This document shows, one piece after another, positions 1 to 9,213 of a stretch of 30,126 nucleotides of DNA. This DNA is from Prevotellaceae bacterium UBA5903. Its GTDB lineage: Bacteria > Bacteroidota > Bacteroidia > Bacteroidales > Bacteroidaceae. Every line of letters starts with the position of its first letter. Position 1 is the stretch's first letter. Where the stretch lies: positions 1 through 30,126 of the forward strand of contig DJEH01000060.1 in the NCBI GenBank assembly GCA_002431845.1, in the 5' to 3' direction. The notes beneath the pieces are model-generated. The model did not search any database, was not told the origin of the DNA, and was given only the letters and a program-made list of their open reading frames with translations. Made by a program: the position numbers and the translations under genes.

Positions 1-18
1 ATTTTGAACACCTACTTA
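1..18. repeat. Right half of a dispersed palindromic repeat
   Basis: These 18 bases (ATTTTGAACACCTACTTA) are identical to 13231-13248, the right arm of the palindrome after lpxB. The left arm is presumably outside the window. The element sits just before aroA and may be the transcription terminator of the preceding gene. Copy identity is seen directly; the terminator role is inferred. Confidence 0.6.
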
Positions 19-52
19 TATATATAATATACCAAACAGACATCTGCAAAGA

Positions 53-1303
53 ATGAACTATATTCCCCATTACCCCCCAAAGCTACAGGCCACCATACAG
101 TTGCCTTCGTCAAAAAGTATCAGCAATCGTGCACTATTGCTTTGTGCCATGAGTGGCGAAGGAGCAGAGGTGGAGCGTAGGTCGGACTGCGACGATACCC
201 AGGTGATGTGGAAAAACCTTAATGAGCGTCCCTACACAGCCAACATTATGGCGGCAGGCACGGCTATGCGCTTTCTTACCGCCTATTTTGCCACTTGCCA
301 AGGCGAGGAACACGTAGTTACGGGTACAGAGCGAATGCGCCAACGCCCCATCGGTGTGTTGGTTGATGCCTTGCGCAGTTTGGGGGCGGACATTAGTTAT
401 GTAGAGAATGAGGGTTTTCCACCATTACACATCAAGGGCAAGAAACTGCTTGGTGGCACGTTGCAACTGCCTGCCAACGTGAGCTCGCAGTATATATCGG
501 CACTGCTCATGGTGGCACCTACGATGGACAATGGATTGACGCTTGAGCTTGTGGGCGACATCATATCGCGCCCCTACATCAACATGACGGTAGAGATGAT
601 GAAGCTGTTTGGAGCCGACGTAAAGTGGACCTCGGAGGCGGCTTTGCACGTGGAACACAAACCCTATACTCCCGGAATGCACTATACGATAGAGAGCGAT
701 TGGAGCGCAGCCTCTTACTGGTACGAAATGGTGGCTCTTAGTGCCGACCCCGATGCATGCATCGTGTTGCCTTGGCTTGAAAAAGAGAGTTTGCAGGGCG
801 ACCAATCTGTGCAACAACTTTTTGAGCCTTTGGGCGTAATGACCACCTTTGATGAGCAACACCATTGTGCTATCATACGAAAGAATGAAAAGCTAAGGCA
901 GAGCAAAGACGAGGTGTATGAATGCAACCTTGTTAATCAGCCCGACCTGGCGCAGACGTTAGTAGTAACTTGTGCGGCTTTGTGCCAGCCTTTCTACTTT
1001 GACGGACTGCGTTCATTGCGCATTAAAGAAACCGACCGCATGGCGGCATTGCAAAACGAGCTTGCAAAGTTTGGTGTGTCACTTGGCATTGAAGGCGATG
1101 AGGCGTTATATATATATCAGTATGCCAATAAGTCGTTGCAATACAACGATGAACCTATTGCCACCTATCACGACCATCGTATGGCCATGGCTTTTGCTCC
1201 GCTTGCAATGGTGTGCAACAACAAGGTGGAGATAGCCAATGCTGAGGTGGTGAGCAAAAGCTATCCTAACTATTGGAACGACCTTGAAAGCCTTGCAGAA
1301 TAA
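53..1303 (+). CDS. aroA: 3-phosphoshikimate 1-carboxyvinyltransferase (EPSP synthase)
   Basis: This enzyme joins phosphoenolpyruvate to shikimate-3-phosphate, the sixth step of the cytoplasmic shikimate pathway to chorismate. The 416-aa product is near the usual family length of about 430. The N-terminal substrate motif SSKSISNR (residues 19-26, with K21, S22 and R26 matching the conserved Lys, Ser and Arg) is present. So are the GTAMRF loop near residue 68, the late LRIKETDRMAAL motif and a C-terminal HDHRMAMAFA segment. The ATG at 53 gives the expected N-terminus. It heads a same-strand run with 59, 45 and 29 bp gaps down to the PorW-like gene, so co-transcription is plausible. No truncation or missing active-site motif is visible. 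Confidence 0.97.
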   Translation: MNYIPHYPPKLQATIQLPSSKSISNRALLLCAMSGEGAEVERRSDCDDTQVMWKNLNERPYTANIMAAGTAMRFLTAYFATCQGEEHVVTGTERMRQRPIGVLVDALRSLGADISYVENEGFPPLHIKGKKLLGGTLQLPANVSSQYISALLMVAPTMDNGLTLELVGDIISRPYINMTVEMMKLFGADVKWTSEAALHVEHKPYTPGMHYTIESDWSAASYWYEMVALSADPDACIVLPWLEKESLQGDQSVQQLFEPLGVMTTFDEQHHCAIIRKNEKLRQSKDEVYECNLVNQPDLAQTLVVTCAALCQPFYFDGLRSLRIKETDRMAALQNELAKFGVSLGIEGDEALYIYQYANKSLQYNDEPIATYHDHRMAMAFAPLAMVCNNKVEIANAEVVSKSYPNYWNDLESLAE

Positions 1304-1362
1304 TGGCATATTCTGCAGTGATCAATTGACTTGATTTTAAGAATTATCCTTTTATAACTTTT

Positions 1363-1770
1363 ATGCTTGTACTCCTACTTTCGCTTTTGGCTCTTGGCAT
1401 TGTGGCGCTGATAGCGGGCATTATTCGTAACAAACAACTAAAAAATAAGCTTGACAAGGGCGAAATAACCGAAATGCCTCACATCAAGCAACGCCGACCC
1501 GATGGGTGCTGTGGCAAACATGCAGTGTGCGAAAAAGACCAGTTGTTGTCAGCCTTTGGCAAACCTATAGAGTATTTTGACGACGAAGAACTTGATGCTT
1601 ACAAGGGGCGCGCCTCCGACCAATATACGGCCGAAGAAACCGAACAGTTTGAAGAGGTGATGACCACCATGCGCGAGGATGAGGTGTCTGCGTGGTTGCA
1701 CTCGTTACAACTGCGTGGCATCAATCTGCCCGACGAACTGAAGGATGAGGCCATGTTGTTTGTAGGATAA
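1363..1770 (+). CDS. Small conserved membrane-anchored protein, function unknown
   Basis: A 135-aa protein that I recognise only as a type seen in Bacteroidales; I cannot assign a function. Residues 1-22 form one hydrophobic helix, followed by a basic stretch (NKQLKNKLDKG), which predicts an N-terminal membrane anchor with the rest in the cytoplasm. A cysteine cluster, PDGCCGKHAVCEKD (about residues 46-59), could bind metal or form disulfides. The C-terminal half is acidic and helical, with DDEELDAY and a Glu-rich TAEETEQFEEV stretch. It lies between aroA and the metal permease on the same strand and is probably co-transcribed with them. Similar proteins sometimes carry a 'phospholipase' label in annotations; nothing in this sequence supports that. 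Confidence 0.8.
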   Translation: MLVLLLSLLALGIVALIAGIIRNKQLKNKLDKGEITEMPHIKQRRPDGCCGKHAVCEKDQLLSAFGKPIEYFDDEELDAYKGRASDQYTAEETEQFEEVMTTMREDEVSAWLHSLQLRGINLPDELKDEAMLFVG

Positions 1771-1815
1771 CATACCCCAGTGTTGTATTAAAACTCCTTA
1801 TTATTTCAGAACAAA

Positions 1816-2616
1816 TTGATTTTATCATATAGTTTTTTTCAAAACGCATTGATAGGTGCATTGTTGGCATCGGTGCTTTGTGCCGTTATAGGCACTTACA
1901 TGGTGACGCGTCGCATGGTGATAGCAGGTGGCGGCATGGCACATGCCTCGTTGGGCGGTGTGGGCATGGGGGCTTATTTTGGTTTTTCGCCATTGTTAGG
2001 AGCTGCTGTGTTTGCCTCATTGTCGGGTTTTGGCATTAAATGGTTGAGCGGAAAGCGCACCATTCGCGAGGACTCTGCTATTGCTATGCTTTGGACGTTT
2101 GGCATGGCGCTTGGCATCTTGTTTGCCTATCTTTCGCCTGGCTTTATGACCGATTTGCCCTCCTATTTATTTGGCGATATACTCAGCATTTCGCATACCG
2201 ACCTCGTGGTGTTGAGCGTACTTACGGTAGTGGCGGTGGGGTTCTACCTCGTTTTGAACCGCCCTATAATGAGCATAGCGTGCGACAGAGATTTTGCCAA
2301 AACTCAAGGTTTGCCCGTAAGTGCTATTGAAAACACGCTTATGGTACTCACTGCTTTGACCATAGTGGGGTGCCTACACATGGTGGGCATCGTGATGGTT
2401 ATTTCGTTGCTGAGTGTGCCACAAATGACGGCGGCATTGTTTGTTAAAACCTACAATCGCATGATATGGCTTTCGGCATTGTTTGCCTACATAGGTTGCG
2501 TGGGTGGTTTGCTGCTTTCGTACTATTGGGATGTGCCAGGAGGAGCCTCTATCATATTGGTGAGCATCGTGGTATATTTGCTGGCAAGGGCAATAAAATC
2601 AAGAAAATGGTGTTAA
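1816..2616 (+). CDS. Metal ABC transporter permease (ZnuB/MntB family)
   Basis: A 266-aa, highly hydrophobic protein with about seven to eight membrane helices, typical in length for ABC-3 family permeases that move zinc, manganese or iron across the inner membrane. Family hallmarks are the early MVTRRMVIAGGGMAHASLGG segment (about residues 29-48), the SYLFGDILSI loop, and the late helix with VGIVMVISLLSVPQ, the coupling region to the ATPase. The start is TTG at 1816, which gives a family-like N-terminus with no in-frame ATG before the first helix. Neither an ATPase nor a solute-binding protein is adjacent, so its partners must be encoded elsewhere. The metal cannot be told from sequence. It is closely spaced with the genes on both sides. 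Confidence 0.92.
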   Translation: MILSYSFFQNALIGALLASVLCAVIGTYMVTRRMVIAGGGMAHASLGGVGMGAYFGFSPLLGAAVFASLSGFGIKWLSGKRTIREDSAIAMLWTFGMALGILFAYLSPGFMTDLPSYLFGDILSISHTDLVVLSVLTVVAVGFYLVLNRPIMSIACDRDFAKTQGLPVSAIENTLMVLTALTIVGCLHMVGIVMVISLLSVPQMTAALFVKTYNRMIWLSALFAYIGCVGGLLLSYYWDVPGGASIILVSIVVYLLARAIKSRKWC

Positions 2617-2645
2617 TATAATAAGATTTCATACTAAAAAGCAAA

Positions 2646-5573
2646 GTGACTAAACGCATAGCCTACATAGCGAGTTCAGTGTTGATGATGCTGCTTATTT
2701 TGTCGTCGTGTTCTGCCAAAAAGAATACGGCTACTTCGCGTTTTTGGCAGTCGTTTACCTCACGTTACAATATTTATTTTAATGGTTCTGAAGCCTTTAA
2801 AGAGGGCGAGAAGGCTAAGATAAGTGCGCACAAAGATAACTATACAGAACTGCTCCCAGTGTTTTTGGTTGGTGTGGAGTCGTCGCGTACGACGGGTAAA
2901 GCCAACTACGAAACCGCCATTACAAAATGCCAAAAAGCTATATCACTGCACAGCATCAAACGACGCCCCGTGGTGAATGCTAATAAGCGCAAGTCGCCCA
3001 AAATGAAGGCATATTTGCAGCGAAAAGAGTATAACCCTTTTCTTAAGAATGCTTGGCTCATGATGGGCGAAGCACAGTTTGAAAAGGGTGAGTTTTTGGA
3101 AGCTGCTGCTACGTTTTCGTACATATCTCGCTTATATGCAGCCGAGCCAGTGGTGGCTGCTGCTGCGCGTCAATGGTTGGCACGTTGTTACACGCAAGTA
3201 AAGTGGTACTACGATGCCGAGGATGCACTGAAACGCATGAGTCGTGACTCTGTGAGCAAGCAAACGCTACGCGAGGCCGATGCCACACAGGCCGACTTGC
3301 TGCTTAAACAAGAACGCTTTGAAGAGGCTTTGCCTTACTTAACACGTGCTGCACGACATGCCAAAGGTAGCTTTCGACAAGCACGCCTTTACTTTTTGCT
3401 GGGGCAGGTTAATGCTCATTTAGGCCATAGCGAAGCTGCATACAAGGCGCTGAAGAAGTGTATGCGTAAGAGTCCTCCTTTTGAACTATCGTTTAATGCA
3501 CAAATACTACAAACCGAGGTGCTGGCAGGACAACGCGGCATGGGCAAAAAGATGATTGGCAAGCTACGACGCATGGCCCGCTCAGACAACAACAAGGAAT
3601 ATCTTGACCAAGTGTACTATGCATTGGGCAACATCTATATGGCACAGACCGATACCACAGAGGCCGTTAAGGCTTATGAAAAGGGTAGGGCAAAGAGCAC
3701 CCGCAACGGCATAGAGAAAGGGGTGTTGCTACTACGTCTTGGCGAGATATATTGGGCACGCCATAGATTTGAAAACGCACAGAAGTGCTACACCGAAGCC
3801 ATTGGCTTGATAGATAAAACGCGTGCCGACTACGAAGAGATAAAGCACCGTTCTACGGTGCTTGACAAGTTGGTGCCTTTTACTTCGGCAGTGTTTATGC
3901 AAGATAGCTTGCAAGCATTGGCTCGTATGAACGAAGCCGACCGCAATGCAGCTATAGACCGTGTAATTAATGCACTAAAGAAAAAGGAGGCTGAAGAACG
4001 CAAGGCTCGCCGCGACTCTGCCGCACAAGCGCGTAGCGAGGAGAACAACCAAAATGGTAGTGCTAACACAAATTCAAAGAATAACTCAAAGACCAACACT
4101 ACGCAAGCGGCCAACAATGGCACTTGGTACTTTTATAATCCCATGGTAGTGGCACAAGGCAAGCAAGACTTTGTGCGTCGTTGGGGTAAGCGCAAAAATG
4201 AGGACAATTGGCGACGCTCTAATCACACGGTTATCAAACTTGATGAGCAAGAAGGTTTTGACTATGCAGCCGACGATTCGCTACAAGCTGTGCGCGACTC
4301 GCTCAACAACATGACAGATAATCAAGACGAAACAACAGAGAGTGACTCTGTAAAAGCCGACCCACATACGCGCGAATACTACTTGCAGCAAATTCCGTTT
4401 ACAGATGAGGCAAAAGCGGCTTCAGATGCAATTATTATGGATGGCTTGTATAATGCAGGCGTTATCGAAAAGGATGATTTAGAGGATTTTGCTTTGGCTG
4501 CGAGTACGCTTGAACGCCTTACAAATAACTACCCGAAGTACGAGAAGATGGCTGATGCTTACTATCAGCTCTTCTTGCTCTACTCGCGGTGGGGAAAAAA
4601 GGATAAGGCCGACCAAGCGCGTAAGTATATGGCCAACCACTTTGCCGATTATGCCATGACACCTATTATCAACGATCCTGACTTTGAATATAAAGCTCGG
4701 TATGGTAAGGCTATAGAAGACTCGCTCTACACCGCTACTTATCAGGCTTATAGGCAGCGTAATATTGGTGTGGTAGAACATAATTTTGAGGTTTCGACCA
4801 AGGATTATCCCGATGGGTTGAACAGACCTAAGTTTATATTGGTTCATGCACTATCGCGCCTTAGCACTGCATCGACCAAGGAACTCATAACAGAGTTGCG
4901 CCAATTGGTAGAGAAATATCCCGACAGTGATGTGAGCAATTTGGCGGGTATGATAGTGAAGGGACTTGAGGCTGGGCGCAAAGTGGGCACAGGCACCTTT
5001 GACCTGGGTTCGCTTTGGGATAGACGTACAGCCGTGGCTGACAATGAGGCAGAACAAGCCGCTCAGTCGCAACAATTTGACAGCGAGCGCAACGCACCAT
5101 TTGTGTTTGTAATGGCATATCCTACCGATTCTATACAAGCCAACCAGCTGCTTTACGAAATGGCACATTTCAACTTTACAACCTTTGTGGTAAGGGGCTT
5201 TGATATGTCGGTAACGAATGATAATGGGTTGAGCCAGTTCAGAGTGGAAGGTTTTAACTCTTACGACGAGGTGCATGCTTATGCGCAAAGAGTGTTTAAA
5301 TCGGCAAGTATGCATGCCTTCTTAAATAAGTGTCGGGTGCTGCTTATTTCCAAACATAACCTTGACCTCATTGGCACAGCATTTAGTATTAACGACTATC
5401 AAAAATTCTTTGATAAAACGTTTGCTCCGATCAAAATACCCGATAGCCAACCTGTTGATGCTCCACCCGTTAAGCAACGCTATGAGGACGAACTCACGCC
5501 CGAACAACTTGAAAATATAAACAAGTCCAATAATACTGATACAGGTGATGACGACGGAGGTGAATGGTATTAA
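2646..5573 (+). CDS. porW: TPR-repeat outer-membrane lipoprotein, PorW/SprE-like T9SS component
   Basis: A 975-aa protein with a lipoprotein signal (LSSC, lipidation Cys22) followed by the N-terminal region SRYNIYFNGSEAFKEGEKA, which I associate with the PorW/SprE family. In the known family this lipoprotein links the T9SS motor and translocon in Bacteroidota and supports secretion or gliding. Helical TPR-like repeats fill about residues 130-390. A charged, Asn/Lys/Glu-rich linker follows at about 440-490, then a second TPR-like block around 610-790. The C-terminal region (about 845-940) contains FVFVMAYPTDSIQANQLLYE and ends in an acidic tail. The start codon is GTG at 2646, 29 bp after the permease. 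A hairpin terminator lies 46 bp downstream. The family call is from recognition, so the symbol is tentative. Confidence 0.82.
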   Translation: MTKRIAYIASSVLMMLLILSSCSAKKNTATSRFWQSFTSRYNIYFNGSEAFKEGEKAKISAHKDNYTELLPVFLVGVESSRTTGKANYETAITKCQKAISLHSIKRRPVVNANKRKSPKMKAYLQRKEYNPFLKNAWLMMGEAQFEKGEFLEAAATFSYISRLYAAEPVVAAAARQWLARCYTQVKWYYDAEDALKRMSRDSVSKQTLREADATQADLLLKQERFEEALPYLTRAARHAKGSFRQARLYFLLGQVNAHLGHSEAAYKALKKCMRKSPPFELSFNAQILQTEVLAGQRGMGKKMIGKLRRMARSDNNKEYLDQVYYALGNIYMAQTDTTEAVKAYEKGRAKSTRNGIEKGVLLLRLGEIYWARHRFENAQKCYTEAIGLIDKTRADYEEIKHRSTVLDKLVPFTSAVFMQDSLQALARMNEADRNAAIDRVINALKKKEAEERKARRDSAAQARSEENNQNGSANTNSKNNSKTNTTQAANNGTWYFYNPMVVAQGKQDFVRRWGKRKNEDNWRRSNHTVIKLDEQEGFDYAADDSLQAVRDSLNNMTDNQDETTESDSVKADPHTREYYLQQIPFTDEAKAASDAIIMDGLYNAGVIEKDDLEDFALAASTLERLTNNYPKYEKMADAYYQLFLLYSRWGKKDKADQARKYMANHFADYAMTPIINDPDFEYKARYGKAIEDSLYTATYQAYRQRNIGVVEHNFEVSTKDYPDGLNRPKFILVHALSRLSTASTKELITELRQLVEKYPDSDVSNLAGMIVKGLEAGRKVGTGTFDLGSLWDRRTAVADNEAEQAAQSQQFDSERNAPFVFVMAYPTDSIQANQLLYEMAHFNFTTFVVRGFDMSVTNDNGLSQFRVEGFNSYDEVHAYAQRVFKSASMHAFLNKCRVLLISKHNLDLIGTAFSINDYQKFFDKTFAPIKIPDSQPVDAPPVKQRYEDELTPEQLENINKSNNTDTGDDDGGEWY

Positions 5574-5618
5574 AATGGGCGTTGTTAGTTATTGAAAATG
5601 TAAATTTGAACAAATAAA

Positions 5619-5660
5619 AACATATCAGCAAGTGTTGTAAAAAGCGCTTGCTGATATGTT
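5619..5660. terminator. Hairpin terminator after the PorW-like gene
   Basis: The arms AACATATCAGCAAG (5619-5632) and CTTGCTGATATGTT (5647-5660) are perfect reverse complements around a 14-nt loop. An A-run precedes the left arm and AATTCTATAAT follows. The position, 46 bp after the PorW-like stop and before the next gene, fits termination of the upstream operon. Confidence 0.75.
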
Positions 5661-5696
5661 AATTCTATAATAGCATAAATACTATTTTAAAACATT

Positions 5697-6167
5697 ATGT
5701 CTTTATCAAAATTTGAAAGCGAAGTAAAAATTATTCCACAACAGCAAACTGTTATATATAGCAGATTTTCAGACCTTAACAATCTTTCTGCTATCAAAGA
5801 ACGTCTAAGCGACCCTGCCGTGCAAGCGCAAATAAGCCAACAAGTACCTGCCGACAAAATGGAAGAATTGACGAAATATGCTGAAGGATTGTCCTTTGAG
5901 ACAGACGCTATCCATATCAGTTCGCCTATGGGACAAATTACTCTACGCGTGGTAGAACGTGACGAGCCTAAATGCATTAAGTTTGCCTCAGAGGGTTCGC
6001 CAGTGCAACTCTATGTTTGGATACAATTGCTCCCCCATGGCGAAGTAGAAAGCAAAATGCGCGTTACTGTTGGGGCAGAGGTAAACTTCTTTATGAAGGG
6101 TATGGTGGCAAAGCCTTTGCAGCAAGCTGCCGATGGTTTGGCTAATATGCTCAGTGCTATAAGATAA
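5697..6167 (+). CDS. SRPBCC/START-like domain protein, function unknown
   Basis: A 156-aa soluble protein with no signal peptide. The fold looks SRPBCC-like: a first strand (KIIPQQQTVIYSRFSDLNN), a helical excursion, strands including DAIHISSPMGQITLRVVERDEP, then LYVWIQLLPHGEVESKMRVTVGAEV, and a long C-terminal helix (MVAKPLQQAADGLANMLSAI). Such domains form a hydrophobic ligand pocket, but no ligand can be named. The protein resembles short conserved Bacteroidales proteins of this fold. The ATG at 5697 follows an AT-rich leader. The gene stands alone between hairpins at 5619-5660 and 6193-6239, so it is probably monocistronic. Confidence 0.8.
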   Translation: MSLSKFESEVKIIPQQQTVIYSRFSDLNNLSAIKERLSDPAVQAQISQQVPADKMEELTKYAEGLSFETDAIHISSPMGQITLRVVERDEPKCIKFASEGSPVQLYVWIQLLPHGEVESKMRVTVGAEVNFFMKGMVAKPLQQAADGLANMLSAIR

Positions 6168-6192
6168 TTGCTTGTATGGCATAAATACTACA

Positions 6193-6239
6193 AAAAAGGC
6201 ATCATGACAATCTTTGCAGATTGTGTATGATGCCTTTTT
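6193..6239. terminator. Bidirectional terminator between convergent genes
   Basis: AAAAAGGCATCAT (6193-6205) pairs with ATGATGCCTTTTT (6227-6239), and ACAATC (6207-6212) pairs with GATTGT (6219-6224) inside. The A-run on the left and T-run on the right let it work on both strands, between the SRPBCC-like gene (+) and the lytic transglycosylase gene (-). Confidence 0.88.
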
Positions 6240-6269
6240 GTTTAGTAGGGCTATAATGCATGTATGGGG

Positions 6270-7745
6270 CTATTTCACTTTTATCTTATCGCCCGCTGTA
6301 ATCTTATTTCCTTTTATCTTGTTGAGTTTCTTTAGCTTGCTAACAGTTGTACCATTGCGTTCTGCTATCTCGCTCAAGGTATCGCCTTTACGCACTTTCG
6401 TGGTTTTGCTTTGCTGCTCTTTTTTGCTCTTAGACTTGCTATTTTTTGAAGAGCGTGAAGACGATTTGTCTTTTTTATTTTTAGACTTATTTGAAGACGA
6501 CGACTTGCTACTCTTGGTGCTTGTATAAGATTTAGAACTTGATTGCTTCTTTGTTTCAGTGTTGTCGCTATCGTTTGTAGCGTTGTCTTTGTTTGCCGAA
6601 GAGCGCGAAGCACGGCGGCGTGATGCCACACTGCGATTGTCTAACTTTTCGTTTACTTCAACCGTAGAACGACGTGTCATAAGTTCGTCTGCGCGATAGT
6701 TATAAACAGAGTCCTTTAAGTCAATAAATGCAGTTAGAAGGTCGGTAGGCAGACACAAGGTCATTGGGCCACTTGAACCTGGTATGAGGTCTGTTTTGTA
6801 CTGCGGATTAAGAGCTTTAATAGCTTCTTTGTCAATATTGCAGAGTGCAGCAATTTGGTCCATGTGTAAATCGCGCTGTATGGTCACGGTGTCTGTTGTG
6901 ACTGGTATGCGTGTCTTCATGGGGCAAATATTGTGCTCGCAGTAGTAGTTCATAATGTAGTTGGCAGCAATAAAAGCTGGAACATAGCCACGGGTTTCGC
7001 TTGGAAGATAGGGGTAGATGGTCCAATAATCGCGTGTTCCACCAGCACGATGGATTGCCTTATTAACCGTTGTTGGACCGCAGTTGTAAGCGGCTATTAC
7101 AAGACTCCAATCCTTGAAAACTTTGTAAAGGTCGCGTAGATAGCGTGCTGCTGCCCACGAACTTTTGTAGGGGTCTTGACGCTCGTCTATCAAGCTATTT
7201 ACGCGCAAGTCGTAGCGTTTGCCTGTGGCAAGCATAAACTGCCACAAGCCCACTGCACCAGCGGGACTTTTGGCTTTAGGCTCAAGTGCAGACTCAATGA
7301 CGGGTAAGTATTTAAGCTCTAATGGTAAACCATAATAGTCGAGTGCCTCTTCAAAGATAGGGATGTAAAAGTTTCCTGCTCCTAAGGCATACGACACCGT
7401 ACGGCGCAAGCGACCACTATATTGGTCAATAAACTTCTGCACCACACCATTGTAAGGCATCTCCATAACCACGGGCATGCGACGTAGGCGCTCTTGGTAT
7501 TCCTCGGTTGTGAAGGTAGGGTTGTAGTTAGGATTAACGCAAGTGGTGTCTGGATATAGATATTTTTTAGCCATCCACTCGTTGATAAGTGAATCGCTGT
7601 TTACAGACATACCCTCTGGTAGGTCAATCACTTCATCTCGTCCGTTTTTGTCGTCGTGTACTGTAATTTCGTTCTTAGGCGTTTGTGCCACTGCTGTCAT
7701 AAAGCCTGCAGCTAATGCCAAGAAGATGGTTTTTAATCGTTTCAT
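6270..7745 (-). CDS. Membrane-bound lytic murein transglycosylase (MltD-like, SLT + LysM)
   Basis: A secreted peptidoglycan-cleaving enzyme of 491 aa. The chosen ATG (complement of 7743-7745) gives a clean signal peptide, MKRLKTIFLALAAGFMTAVA; an upstream in-frame start would put 16 polar residues before it. The SLT domain spans about residues 120-280, with the catalytic Glu151 in LPVIESALEP, then SPAGAVGLWQFM and AAYNCGP motifs. A Ser/Lys-rich low-complexity linker (about 385-445) leads to one LysM domain in the last 45 residues (KVRKGDTLSEIAERNGTTV), which binds glycan chains. It is the last gene of the parA-parB cluster and ends at the 6193-6239 terminator. The 105-bp gap from the DUF5683 gene leaves room for a separate promoter. 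Confidence 0.93.
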   Translation of the reverse strand: MKRLKTIFLALAAGFMTAVAQTPKNEITVHDDKNGRDEVIDLPEGMSVNSDSLINEWMAKKYLYPDTTCVNPNYNPTFTTEEYQERLRRMPVVMEMPYNGVVQKFIDQYSGRLRRTVSYALGAGNFYIPIFEEALDYYGLPLELKYLPVIESALEPKAKSPAGAVGLWQFMLATGKRYDLRVNSLIDERQDPYKSSWAAARYLRDLYKVFKDWSLVIAAYNCGPTTVNKAIHRAGGTRDYWTIYPYLPSETRGYVPAFIAANYIMNYYCEHNICPMKTRIPVTTDTVTIQRDLHMDQIAALCNIDKEAIKALNPQYKTDLIPGSSGPMTLCLPTDLLTAFIDLKDSVYNYRADELMTRRSTVEVNEKLDNRSVASRRRASRSSANKDNATNDSDNTETKKQSSSKSYTSTKSSKSSSSNKSKNKKDKSSSRSSKNSKSKSKKEQQSKTTKVRKGDTLSEIAERNGTTVSKLKKLNKIKGNKITAGDKIKVK

Positions 7746-7850
7746 TAAATATTTAATATCTTTTGCTCGATGTTGCACCGCATTGTGCCGCATCTACTTG
7801 ATGTCTTTTAGAAGAGTATAGGCATTTAAAAAGTTTCTTTAAATGTCTAT

Positions 7851-8696
7851 TTAAAAATTTAAGCTACACCCCACACCATAGGCTGCGCGATTGGCAGAGC
7901 CAAGCATGTTTTGTGTGCCTATAACGGCTGGTTGTACTTTAAGCGAAAGGTCGTTTGAGATGTCAAACACAGAGAGTTGTGCATCAACATAGGCGTCTAT
8001 TACCGATAGCAAATACACACCAACAAAGCAAAATGCACTGAGGTCGCGATAACGTCTGTAATAGTCCTTTTTGCGCTTAAATATGGTTTTAAACTGGTCT
8101 TCGCGTCCCGTTATGTCATAACGTGGAGGGAGCATTTCTAAGTAGGATTTGGTGTTAGGGTCGTCGTCCATGATGTCGAGATAAGCTTGCGAGTAGTCGC
8201 GATACATCATCTGATTCCACATCAATGCATAAGCGCATCCCAAGAAACCTCCATAGATAAAAGGCAGTTTCCAATATTTGCGATTATATATCTGTCCGGC
8301 GCCAGGAAGCACAAGCGAAAGCCACAAGGCTCGTGTTGGATTGGGTATAAACCTTGGTTTTTGCGTAGGCTTAGCCAAAGGTTTGGCCATCAACGAATCG
8401 CTAATTTGCTTGAGCCGAGCAGAGTCGATAGGCGTAGTGATAACAGAGTCTGGGTCTGACATGCGTTCGTTCTCCTCTTTTTGCAACTCGCGTGCAAGTT
8501 CGTCAAACGTCTTAGCCGTGTCTGCTTCAGTGTACGTTTCAGAACAATTTATGTTATGGCTGAATGCCTTGCATTGATTATCAACTAAAACAGCCAAAGC
8601 CGAAGCCCTGGTGGGGACTTCGACTTTCCTTGTATTTGCAGCTATATGCAAATTTATGAGGAAAAAACTGATAGTGATGATACAGATGCGATTCAC
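7851..8696 (-). CDS. DUF5683-type membrane protein
   Basis: A 281-aa protein with an N-terminal signal or anchor helix (ICIITISFFLINLHIAA). A polar region of about 100 residues follows, then a core with LWLSLVLPGAGQIYNRKYWK and FIYGGFLGCAYALMW, and a later helix FCFVGVYLLSVIDAYVDAQL. The GAGQIYN-RKYWK element followed by paired membrane segments is what I associate with DUF5683, a Bacteroidota family often found between parB and a lytic transglycosylase, exactly the setting here. The C-terminus is strand-rich and ends in Phe, which could suggest an envelope location. The molecular function is unknown. It starts 17 bp after the stop of the upstream gene, so co-transcription is very likely. Confidence 0.87.
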   Translation of the reverse strand: MNRICIITISFFLINLHIAANTRKVEVPTRASALAVLVDNQCKAFSHNINCSETYTEADTAKTFDELARELQKEENERMSDPDSVITTPIDSARLKQISDSLMAKPLAKPTQKPRFIPNPTRALWLSLVLPGAGQIYNRKYWKLPFIYGGFLGCAYALMWNQMMYRDYSQAYLDIMDDDPNTKSYLEMLPPRYDITGREDQFKTIFKRKKDYYRRYRDLSAFCFVGVYLLSVIDAYVDAQLSVFDISNDLSLKVQPAVIGTQNMLGSANRAAYGVGCSLNF

Positions 8697-8712
8697 TTTA
8701 TGATACTTAAGT

Positions 8713-9201
8713 TTAATAATATTCTTCTTCCTCCTCTTCTTCTTGGTCTTTTAAGGCTTTTAGAGCACCTTCGGCAGTCTTTCTGTTTATATTAATAGTT
8801 GCCCCAATCAATTCATTTTCGATTTGTACGAACTTAGTGCCAAATTCTTTTCTATATGTAAGTACAATGTTCTTTTTAAGTTTTATAGTAGCTCCGAGTT
8901 TATTATTATTAAATAAATCTAAAGCACTTGTAAATACTTTTATAGTTTTTTTTAGAGTAAGTAGCCCTAATGATTGTACTTCACTACGATCTGTCAGTCT
9001 CCAAATTTTACGATCTGATTTTTCACTTATTTTGTATCTGATGGTTGAATCATTAATGCTTACAGCTGTAACGTAACAGTGCGTAGATGCATTGCTATAT
9101 ATAATTTTATATGCGCCTATTTGCGCTATTGCATGATGAGGAAGTATGAAAGCTAATGCAAATAGAAAAATTAACTTTATTATCTTATGTGTGCTAGCCA
9201 T
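8713..9201 (-). CDS. Small secreted protein with poly-Glu tail, function unknown
   Basis: A protein of 162 aa from the ATG at 9199-9201; a TTG four codons upstream is possible but would directly abut parB. The N-terminus is a signal peptide (MASTHKIIKLIFLFALAFIL, cleavage likely after AIAQ). The mature part is strand-rich and Lys/Thr-rich, with no motif I recognise. It ends in a run of seven Glu followed by Tyr-Tyr, encoded by a GAA/GAG repeat (about 8717-8738). Base composition is more AT-rich than in the neighbouring parB and DUF5683 genes. It lies 12 bp after parB and 16 bp before the DUF5683 gene, so it belongs to the operon, although I do not recall a gene at this point in related clusters. 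It may be a lineage-specific insertion. Confidence 0.75.
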   Translation of the reverse strand: MASTHKIIKLIFLFALAFILPHHAIAQIGAYKIIYSNASTHCYVTAVSINDSTIRYKISEKSDRKIWRLTDRSEVQSLGLLTLKKTIKVFTSALDLFNNNKLGATIKLKKNIVLTYRKEFGTKFVQIENELIGATININRKTAEGALKALKDQEEEEEEEYY

Positions 9202-9213
9202 ACTATAAACCAA

